A DNA stretch of 64,000 nt from positions 41,189-105,188 of the forward strand of contig CAIJMI010000003.1 of NCBI GenBank assembly GCA_903821745.1. Reading direction: 5' to 3'. Numbering within the stretch: the first letter of the stretch is position 1; each line of letters starts with the position of its first letter. The translations under genes and the position numbers were made by a program. The DNA comes from Candidatus Gottesmanbacteria bacterium. GTDB taxonomy: Bacteria > Patescibacteria > Microgenomatia > UBA10105 > UBA927. Below the pieces are notes generated by a model. The model had not been told where the DNA came from, ran no database searches, and worked only from the letters and a program-made list of their open reading frames with translations. Positions 55,085 to 61,395 of this stretch are shown piece by piece.

Positions 55085-55115
55085 AAAAAACTGCCCTCAC
55101 AAGCAGTTTATGCTT
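55085..55115 (-). promoter_or_regulatory. fusA leader: terminator with competing antiterminator hairpin
   Basis: Terminator: AAACTGC and GCAGTTT arms (55088-55109, 8-nt loop) followed by six U (55085-55090), 13 nt before the fusA ATG. Antiterminator: AAGCA and TGCTT (55101-55115, loop TAAAC) uses the TGC of the terminator's first arm, so both cannot form together. The leader is about 50 nt. Confidence 0.65.
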
Positions 55116-55127
55116 AAACTAACTCCT

Positions 55128-55156
55128 ATTGTACAAAAAAAATGAGTTCGTGTCTA
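55128..55156 (-). promoter_or_regulatory. Promoter of fusA (TAGACA - 17 bp - TACAAT)
   Basis: On the minus strand TAGACA (55151-55156), exactly 17 bp, TACAAT (55128-55133). Transcription is predicted to start near 55121. Confidence 0.65.
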
Positions 55157-55175
55157 TACTACGTAACTTCTTGTC

Positions 55176-55661
55176 TTACAATTGTTTGAGCGTATTTGTC
55201 GCGTCATCCCAACAACTATCAAGGAGCGCTTTTGGAATTTGATAGGGCGCTACGACACTGCATTTCGGATAACTCTGTCCGGCAAAAATAAATTGCCATA
55301 CCCCGTTCACTTTCACTCCCCACCATTGTCCACCTCCTGCCTGTTCTCCTTTTGTTGTCACTCCTCCAATTCCATAATCGCCAATCTGTTTACTCTTTGT
55401 TACGACAAATGTTGTAGGGGCCACACCCAATTCTTTTCCAACAGCAATGGCAATTGGCGTCAAATCATCAGGTCCAACAGTCACAGTAACAATTCCTGAC
55501 GGTGACGCCATAGGCATTTCTGTCACCTCAATTTGAGACTGCATTAGTTCTGGGACAATAACCGTCGGAATTTTTGCTGATTTCTGTCCGCCAAAATAAA
55601 TCGCGGCGCTTATACATAATGCCCCAACAAGAATTGCAATAACAACTTTATTATTGTTCAT
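55176..55661 (-). CDS. Exported protein with N-terminal anchor, function unknown
   Basis: No family recognised. The 161 residues begin with one membrane helix (about 7-23, VVIAILVGALCISAAIYFGG). The remaining part has a Pro/Val-rich linker and a folded C-terminal domain of about 100 residues (DDLTPIAIAVGKELGVAPTTFVVTKSK, WWGVKVNGVWQFIFAGQSYPKC, DSCWDD) with two Cys that may form a disulfide outside the cell. It follows the next membrane protein after 6 nt and both are probably exported partners. Such proteins are frequent in Patescibacteria. Confidence 0.7.
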   Translation of the reverse strand: MNNNKVVIAILVGALCISAAIYFGGQKSAKIPTVIVPELMQSQIEVTEMPMASPSGIVTVTVGPDDLTPIAIAVGKELGVAPTTFVVTKSKQIGDYGIGGVTTKGEQAGGGQWWGVKVNGVWQFIFAGQSYPKCSVVAPYQIPKALLDSCWDDATNTLKQL

Positions 55662-55667
55662 ATACCG

Positions 55668-56288
55668 TTACTCTTCGGATGGTGCAGTTGTTGACTCAGC
55701 CGCTTTAGGAGAAAGAGAAATAACAATGCTTGTTCCCTTTGTCTTATCATCAGAACCAACAATGACTGCTCCTCCCATATTGCCTTTTGTAATTTCCCAT
55801 GTTGATGATGGGCCGATATTCATTGTTGAACCGACTGTCCATCCGTTTTTGGGAAGATTTGTCTCATAATATGCGGATACTTTTGCCGCATCATCTGTTG
55901 TTGACAACATTAACCAAAATCCTTTTCCTGCCTGATTTTCAGCTCCTGAAATATTGCCTTCAATTTTTGCTCCGGGATATAATGGAAAATCTTTTGGAAA
56001 TCCTGAAGGTATTTTTCCTTCTCCACCAATATTTACTTCAGCTCCGGTTTTACTATCTTTTATGGTCATGCTTTTTCCTGCAGCGTCCATCGAAATCCCG
56101 GTTTTTTGTTCAATTCCCTTTTTCATGAAATTCAACCCAATTTTAGAAAAGATCGCCTGACCGATAAGGCCAATCAGAATCCCAATAACAACAAGGATAC
56201 CGACACATCCAATGGCTATTTTAATTCCAAGCGGTAAAGGCTTTGAGGAAACTGTTTCAACTTTTTTTGCTGCCGTTGTTTTTGCCAT
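55668..56288 (-). CDS. Membrane-anchored extracytoplasmic protein, function unknown
   Basis: No family recognised. The 206 residues have a Lys/Thr/Ala-rich start, one membrane helix (about 23-48, IKIAIGCVGILVVIGILIGLIG), and an outside domain with a GFPKDFPLYPGAKIEGNIS segment and DDAAKVSAYYETNLPKNGWTV, a pattern seen in several small lipoprotein-like domains of Patescibacteria and Actinobacteria that bind at the envelope. A Ser/Pro/Glu tail ends the protein. It is cotranscribed with the 55176-55661 gene (6 nt gap). Confidence 0.7.
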   Translation of the reverse strand: MAKTTAAKKVETVSSKPLPLGIKIAIGCVGILVVIGILIGLIGQAIFSKIGLNFMKKGIEQKTGISMDAAGKSMTIKDSKTGAEVNIGGEGKIPSGFPKDFPLYPGAKIEGNISGAENQAGKGFWLMLSTTDDAAKVSAYYETNLPKNGWTVGSTMNIGPSSTWEITKGNMGGAVIVGSDDKTKGTSIVISLSPKAAESTTAPSEE

Positions 56289-56329
56289 AGTAACTCCTTT
56301 ATTTTTAAATAATGCCTACTCACTTTATC

Positions 56330-57463
56330 CTACTCCACTTCTTCCCCACTTGGCAATTCTAAACTCTTAATTGGAGACAGCGCTGTTCCTGCAATTCCCT
56401 GCATGCTCCCATATAAACCAGCAACCCCGGTCAATAATTTATTTACCTGCATCTCACGAAGTTTCCAACTTCGTTCAAACGATACCCGTTCTTTTTGAAT
56501 TTCTTTTTGCATGTCCTGATATGTTTCGATCATTGCCTCCATCTGATGTTGAAACTCATGACTCGTCACAAATCCATACAATTCTTCAGCTTTTGTTGAT
56601 TGTGCTCCAGCAATTTTCTTTTGTTTTGCTGCATCAAGCAACGATTTTCGAAGAAGTGCAGCAAGCGGTAATGCTAATTTTGGAGATGCAATCCATACGC
56701 CGTCTTTAAATCCCATACCGGATTTAGCTTCCTCTGGAATTGTGTCGGAAACAATTGCTGGAATATGTGCTTTATCATGGAGCATATCTTCTTTTAATTT
56801 TATAATCCATCCATCAGACCAAGCTTTCGTCCGTTTTGATTCCCAAAGAATTGTTCCACAATCCATTCCCATCGGACTTTTTACAACTTGCCTGATATCT
56901 GCCCCCAACACGCCTTTTCCAATCGGAACAATTACATCCTGAGGAAATGTTGCGTGTAACGTTTCTTCTAAATCCAATTCCTGTACTTCTCCTTGTAACT
57001 GCTGTGATCCGACGCTTCCCTTTCTTTGCAATTCTTCAATTGTTTTTTGCATACTTTCAAGTCGTGTGTCCCGTTCTTTCAGTTCCAACCGGTGTTTTTC
57101 CGATTCTTCTTCTTTTGCTTTTTGTCTAATTTTTTCCTGTTCATCAAGAAGCCGTTTCTGCATCGCTACCTCCACATTTTCCCGTGCCGTTTTTTCTTCA
57201 CGGAGTTGTTTCATGAGCTCTGCTAATTGTTCACGGAGTTCTTTGTTTGTTTTTCGATTTTCCAGAAGTTCTTCCTCACGAAGCTTTGATTCTTCCGCAA
57301 ACTTTTCTTTTGCTTCAGCAATTGCTTTTTCCTGAAGTTTTGCGTTCTCTTCTTTGGATTTATTTTTTACATCTTCTTCTATGAGTTTACGTAAATCTTT
57401 TTCAAGCGCGTCATTAATCTCAAATGGTTTGCCGCAATGCGGACATGTGATTGTCGTCATCAT
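56330..57463 (-). CDS. DUF2130 coiled-coil protein
   Basis: The 377-residue protein starts with a CPHCGKPF zinc-finger-like pair (CPHC), has a long charged coiled coil (about 20-165, Lys/Glu-rich), then the DUF2130 domain: LHATFPQDVIVPIGKGVLGADIRQVV, CGTILWESKRTKAWSDGWIIKLKEDM, VWIASPKLALPLAALLRKSL. WESKRTK suggests a PD-(D/E)XK-like nuclease fold, but this is a guess from the ExK spacing. ATGs at 57463 and 57460 are both possible; the -10 TACAAT (57473-57478) lies 9 nt upstream of the first, so a leaderless start is likely. Confidence 0.88.
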   Translation of the reverse strand: MMTTITCPHCGKPFEINDALEKDLRKLIEEDVKNKSKEENAKLQEKAIAEAKEKFAEESKLREEELLENRKTNKELREQLAELMKQLREEKTARENVEVAMQKRLLDEQEKIRQKAKEEESEKHRLELKERDTRLESMQKTIEELQRKGSVGSQQLQGEVQELDLEETLHATFPQDVIVPIGKGVLGADIRQVVKSPMGMDCGTILWESKRTKAWSDGWIIKLKEDMLHDKAHIPAIVSDTIPEEAKSGMGFKDGVWIASPKLALPLAALLRKSLLDAAKQKKIAGAQSTKAEELYGFVTSHEFQHQMEAMIETYQDMQKEIQKERVSFERSWKLREMQVNKLLTGVAGLYGSMQGIAGTALSPIKSLELPSGEEVE

Positions 57464-57500
57464 AGTGGGATTATTGTACATGAAAATCCCAAAAAGTCAC

Positions 57501-57908
57501 TTATCTATTCGAAAAGAAAACCGTGAGTTGAATAATAGAGGCAGTACTCACCCATAAAAAGTATGGAATCTGTAACAATGAAATCCCTTTTGCATGGGGC
57601 CACATCAGGAAAAACTGCGCTACAATCGTTACCCACACAATAAGAATATCTAGGGTTGCAAGCGGAATATTTTTCATACCGAAAAATATCGGGCTAAATA
57701 ACAGATTTGCTACCAAATTAATAATAAATACAACGGCAAGTGACCAAGATAGTTTTCCTTTAAATGCCTGCACCATTACATAAATAAATGAGATCGCAAT
57801 CATGGGATAGAGAATCGACCAAATTATCCCAATGGTTGATCCCGGGGGTGTCCATGAGGGTTTTATAAGTCCGTTATACCAAGCTCTCCATGTTGTTTCT
57901 GGTGACAT
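57501..57908 (-). CDS. TspO/MBR family protein
   Basis: TspO proteins bind porphyrins and other ligands in five membrane helices. The 135 residues have the start WYNGLIKPSWTPPGSTIGIIWSILYPM, the middle ANLLFSPIFFGMKN and the end PYFLWVSTASIIQLTVFFSN, matching the family's key motifs. A cytochrome b5-like gene is 57 kb away in the same window. It may relate to heme or porphyrin handling, but no heme synthesis genes are seen here. It follows the nuclease gene after 12 nt. Confidence 0.9.
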   Translation of the reverse strand: MSPETTWRAWYNGLIKPSWTPPGSTIGIIWSILYPMIAISFIYVMVQAFKGKLSWSLAVVFIINLVANLLFSPIFFGMKNIPLATLDILIVWVTIVAQFFLMWPHAKGISLLQIPYFLWVSTASIIQLTVFFSNR

Positions 57909-57920
57909 AATAGTTCCTCC

Positions 57921-58751
57921 TTATTTGGAAAGAATATAGATATCTTGATTATATCCTCCTACACCAATAAATTCGGCTTTTCCCTCAAGCACCATTTCAT
58001 AGGGCCTGCATGCCGCGCACCCGTCTTTATTTGGACAGACAAACCGGCCGAGTTTACGAGCAAGTGCCACAGTGCGTGCAATATCCATGAGCCGTTTGGT
58101 TGCCTCCTCTTCCGAAGGCAAGGAAACATCCACTGGTTCTGTATCCCGATTCAGATACCAATATTGTGCACCATATACTTTTTTTGTCTGGCAATTATTT
58201 GCAAGCAGCGTATAAATAGGAAGTTGCAACGAATCAGGATCTTCATCGAATTTGCCTGTCTTAAAATCGATAATCCGTACGCTATCTACCTCCTCCATAT
58301 ATTCCAGCCAATCCAATTTTCCGCAGAGAATAATGTTCTGATCTTCTGACAGCCAAAAATATGGAAGCTCCTGCCGAATTTTAATTGCCTTTTTTAAAAT
58401 TGGTCCGGGATTTTTCATAATCCGTTCCATCATTTCTATTCCCCGCTTCTTATATTTTTCTTCCTCTTCAATTGTTGAAAATCCACCTTTTTTTCCAAAT
58501 ACTTCTTCCCATGCCTTTTCAAATTTCACCAATAAGGATTCCTTCAACCGTTCTTCAACAGGCAATGTTGACAACCCTTCGACAACACTATGAACAATTT
58601 GTCCAAGAGCTAGCGCCGGTTGCATAACAGATATCTTATGATTCGTTTTTGGATCCCGATACATATTTTTTAAAAAATATGCGCGGGGGCATTTTAGATA
58701 GTCAGTAATAGAAGAATGTGATAACCACGTTGCCGAATATTTATCTTTCAT
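57921..58751 (-). CDS. PD-(D/E)XK nuclease (RecB/Cas4-like) with four cysteines
   Basis: The 276-residue protein has the RecB-family nuclease core: an N-terminal SSITDYLKCPRAYFL (Cys21), LGQIVHSVVEG with the conserved His, GKLDWLE, then RIIDFKTGK (Asp and the E/D-x-K pair) and the QLPIY QxxxY motif. The C-terminus has FVCPNKDGCAACRPYE (Cys239, 245, 248), which with Cys21 could bind a [4Fe-4S] cluster as in Cas4 and AddB. TACAAT (58758-58763) is 6 nt before the ATG, so a leaderless mRNA is likely. It has no Cas neighbours, so a general repair role is more likely. Confidence 0.88.
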   Translation of the reverse strand: MKDKYSATWLSHSSITDYLKCPRAYFLKNMYRDPKTNHKISVMQPALALGQIVHSVVEGLSTLPVEERLKESLLVKFEKAWEEVFGKKGGFSTIEEEEKYKKRGIEMMERIMKNPGPILKKAIKIRQELPYFWLSEDQNIILCGKLDWLEYMEEVDSVRIIDFKTGKFDEDPDSLQLPIYTLLANNCQTKKVYGAQYWYLNRDTEPVDVSLPSEEEATKRLMDIARTVALARKLGRFVCPNKDGCAACRPYEMVLEGKAEFIGVGGYNQDIYILSK

Positions 58752-58763
58752 ACTTGTATTGTA

Positions 58764-59369
58764 TCATTCCTTTTGCTCTAAGCTGTCCCAAAGGAGCAAT
58801 GCTCCATACGTTCTATATGGAGACCATTTTGCAGTGATTTTTTCCATTTGTTTTATCGTCGGTTCTTTTTTCAATTTATACTGTTTTTGCATTGCATGCC
58901 GAAGACCTAAATCGCCGAATGAAAAAACATCTTCACGACCAAGAGAAAACATAAGAAACATTTCTGCTGTCCATTGTCCTATGCCTTTCACTTTAGTTAA
59001 TTCTTGAACAACTTCTCTGTCACACAAATTATCCAGCGCATCTAAATGAATCGTTTTTGAAACGACGCAGTCTGCGAGACTTTTTACATATTTCACTTTT
59101 GCCCAGGAACAGCCAACATTCCGAATTGTTTGGTCGGATAACGATAAAACTTTTTCCGGTGTTATTTCTCCGTTGTTAAATAATTTTTCAAACCTACTAA
59201 AAATTGCTCGCGCCGCACCCATACCAAGTTGTTGCGTCATTATTTCCCGACATAAACTCAAAAAATAATTATCTGAACGTTCTAAAGATTTTGAAATTCG
59301 GGCAGATGATAAAGAAGACAATATTGGATCAACGTTTTTAAAATGGTTTTTTACTTTCGTTGGCAACAT
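58764..59369 (-). CDS. alkA: DNA-3-methyladenine glycosylase II (AlkA-like)
   Basis: AlkA removes alkylated bases from DNA. The 201-residue protein has the HhH-GPD core: SDNYFLSLCREIMTQQLGMGAARAIFSR, the hairpin LTKVKGIGQWTAEMFLMFSLGREDVF and the catalytic Asp in SFGDLGLRHAM. It lacks the N-terminal TBP-like domain of E. coli AlkA, a normal short form. It is 12 nt upstream of the nuclease gene and divergent from mtaB. The -10 TACAAT (59376-59381) ends 6 nt before its ATG. Confidence 0.93.
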   Translation of the reverse strand: MLPTKVKNHFKNVDPILSSLSSARISKSLERSDNYFLSLCREIMTQQLGMGAARAIFSRFEKLFNNGEITPEKVLSLSDQTIRNVGCSWAKVKYVKSLADCVVSKTIHLDALDNLCDREVVQELTKVKGIGQWTAEMFLMFSLGREDVFSFGDLGLRHAMQKQYKLKKEPTIKQMEKITAKWSPYRTYGALLLWDSLEQKE

Positions 59370-59375
59370 GGCCCT

Positions 59376-59388
59376 ATTGTACTACAAT
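59376..59388. promoter_or_regulatory. Palindromic overlapping -10 boxes of divergent alkA and mtaB
   Basis: The perfect 13-bp palindrome ATTGTACTACAAT places TACAAT in both directions: 59376-59381 toward alkA (6 nt to its ATG) and 59383-59388 toward mtaB (7 nt to its ATG). No Shine-Dalgarno on either side. RNA polymerase could occupy only one direction at a time. Confidence 0.65.
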
Positions 59389-59395
59389 GATCTCT

Positions 59396-60478
59396 ATGCA
59401 ATCGTCATTTATGAGCTTCTCGTTTGGCTGCAGAGTCAATGAGGCGGAAAAACAACTACTCGACCAAAACCTGTTGGATGCCGGATTTGTTTGGGATGAA
59501 AAAAATCCAGCCTTTTACATTATTAACTCCTGTGCCATAACCCAAAAAGCAGAACGGGAAGTTCGGCAACATATCTATCAAATACGAAAAAAATATCCGA
59601 ACACTAGAATTTTGACGACGGGCTGTTCTGCAACCCTCTGGGTGAAAAATAATACAAAACCAACCGGGGCCGATTACTGGATAAACAATACGGACAAAAA
59701 AACTATTCCTGATTTTATTTGTTCCCTTACAACACGACCAACGTATACTCAAACCGATGCAAAAACACCGGATAAATTTTTACATTCCGGAAAAATGATG
59801 ATAAAAATTCAGGAAGGATGTAACCGATTTTGTAGCTACTGCATCGTGCCGTATCTTCGGGGAACAGTCAAATCTGAGGCTATTTCTGACATTGTAAAGC
59901 TAATTCAACAAACCAAACAACCAATAAAAGAAGTTGTATTAACCGCAATTAACACGGAAGCATTTGGAAAAGACACAGGAGAAACCCTGATACAGCTTCT
60001 TGAAGCAATACTTCAGCATACAAAAATTGAACGAGTAAGTTTTGGCTCCATTCATCCATGGAGCATTACAGATGAGTTTTTAACCTGGTATAAAACAAAT
60101 AAGGATAATCCCCGATTCGTTCATTTTTTCCACATTCCTATTCAGTCGGGATCAGATACTATTCTTCGTCTTATGAATCGACAATATACAACGGATGAAC
60201 TGCTCAAACGACTCAACCAACTATACAACATAGATCCCCATGCTTTATTGGCAACAGATGTTATTGTCGGATTTCCGGGGGAAGGAGAAAAAGAATTTGA
60301 AGAAACCTACCAATTTTTAGAACAAAGCCCGATTTCAAAATTTCATGTATTCCGATATTCTCCACGTCCTGGAACCGCAGCTTCTAAAATGAAATACGAA
60401 CCAACACCACAAAAGAAACGGGAACGTTCTCAAAAATTAATTGAACTTGGAAAAAAGAAAATGAAGCTTACCACTTAA
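59396..60478 (+). CDS. mtaB: MtaB-type tRNA methylthiotransferase, TRAM-less
   Basis: MtaB is a radical SAM enzyme that adds methylthio to t6A37 of tRNA. The 360 residues from ATG 59396 have SFGCRVNEAEKQLL, NSCAITQKAEREVRQH and TGCSATL (N-terminal cluster Cys), and CNRFCSYCIVPYLRG (radical SAM CxxxCxxC). FGCRVN rather than FGCQMN points to MtaB rather than MiaB. The C-terminal TRAM domain is absent; it ends LIELGKKKMKLTT. The start fits the promoter (7 nt); ATG 59411 is an alternative. The 3' end overlaps rpsG by 11 nt on the other strand. Confidence 0.9.
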   Translation: MQSSFMSFSFGCRVNEAEKQLLDQNLLDAGFVWDEKNPAFYIINSCAITQKAEREVRQHIYQIRKKYPNTRILTTGCSATLWVKNNTKPTGADYWINNTDKKTIPDFICSLTTRPTYTQTDAKTPDKFLHSGKMMIKIQEGCNRFCSYCIVPYLRGTVKSEAISDIVKLIQQTKQPIKEVVLTAINTEAFGKDTGETLIQLLEAILQHTKIERVSFGSIHPWSITDEFLTWYKTNKDNPRFVHFFHIPIQSGSDTILRLMNRQYTTDELLKRLNQLYNIDPHALLATDVIVGFPGEGEKEFEETYQFLEQSPISKFHVFRYSPRPGTAASKMKYEPTPQKKRERSQKLIELGKKKMKLTT

Positions 60479-60941
60479 AGTGGGCAAATGCACGGTTGGC
60501 CTCTGCAGCTCGAAGCATGGTGTCACGTTTCTTAATTGCTTCTCCAACTCCGTTTGATGCATCCATGAGTTCTGCTGCTAATTTTTCTGCGAATGTATGA
60601 AATTCTTTGTTTGATCGTTTACCTGCAAACATAACAATCCATCGGATTGCAAGTGCGACACGTCGATCGCCGCGAACTTCCATAGGAACCTGATAAGAAG
60701 CTCCTCCGACACGTCGTGCTTTTACTTCAAGTTTTGGGCCAACGGTATTTAATGCGTTTTCAAATATCTTCATTGGGTCTTCACCTTTTTCTTTGATAAG
60801 GTCAAGTGCACCATATACCTGATGTTCTGCTGTTCGTTTCTTTCCGCTCACCATCACCCGATTAATGAAACGGGTAAGCAAACGATTCCCATAAATTTGG
60901 TCTGCTGGTAATACTTTTTTATAGTTTTTTGCTGATCTCAT
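60468..60941 (-). CDS. rpsG: 30S ribosomal protein S7 (uS7)
   Basis: uS7 organises the 30S head. The 157 residues have NRLLTRFINRVMVSGKKRTAEHQVYGALDLIKEKG, VGPKLEVKARRVGGASYQVPMEVRGDRRVALAIRWIV and EKLAAELMDASNGVGEAIKKRDTMLRAAEANRAFAHFKW. Length matches the family (156). It is 13 nt after rpsL. fusA does not follow; the next gene is the convergent mtaB with an 11-nt overlap. Confidence 0.97.
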   Translation of the reverse strand: MRSAKNYKKVLPADQIYGNRLLTRFINRVMVSGKKRTAEHQVYGALDLIKEKGEDPMKIFENALNTVGPKLEVKARRVGGASYQVPMEVRGDRRVALAIRWIVMFAGKRSNKEFHTFAEKLAAELMDASNGVGEAIKKRDTMLRAAEANRAFAHFKW

Positions 60942-60954
60942 AGTTTTATTGTAC

Positions 60955-61392
60955 TTAGCTTGCTTTTGCTACTGCTGGTCCGGTTGCCGTTTTTTTCGTC
61001 CCATATCGGCTTCTTCCCTGTTTTCGATTTGCAACCCCTGTGGAATCATACTTTCCACGAACGATATGATATTTAACTCCTGGTAGATCGGGAACACGAC
61101 CACCACGAATCATGACGATTGCGTGTTCGGTTAGTTCATGACCGATTCCACCAATATATGCTGTCACTTCTTGTTTGTTTGACAACCGCACACGAGCAAC
61201 TTTTCGAAGTGCCGAGTTTGGTTTCTTTGGCGTCATGGTTTTGACGAGTGTCACCACTCCCCGTTTAAACGGAGATGGCGTTTGATGCATCTGGCGTGTC
61301 TTTGTGTTAAAAAATTTCCGCAGTGCGGTTGCTTTTACTTTTTTTGACTTCCGATGACGACCAAATTTGATCAGTTGATTAATTGTTGGCAT
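60955..61392 (-). CDS. rpsL: 30S ribosomal protein S12 (uS12)
   Basis: uS12 is at the decoding site. The 145 residues begin MPTINQLIKFGRHRKSKKVK and contain the conserved TPKKPNSALRKVARVRLSN (with the Lys that streptomycin-resistance mutations change), GHELTEHAIVMIRGGRVPDLPGVKYHIVRGKYD (the Asp that RimO modifies is kept in VPDLPGV) and an Ala/Thr tail about 20 longer than E. coli (124). It is 3 nt after rpoC. Confidence 0.97.
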   Translation of the reverse strand: MPTINQLIKFGRHRKSKKVKATALRKFFNTKTRQMHQTPSPFKRGVVTLVKTMTPKKPNSALRKVARVRLSNKQEVTAYIGGIGHELTEHAIVMIRGGRVPDLPGVKYHIVRGKYDSTGVANRKQGRSRYGTKKTATGPAVAKAS

Positions 61393-61395
61393 ATA

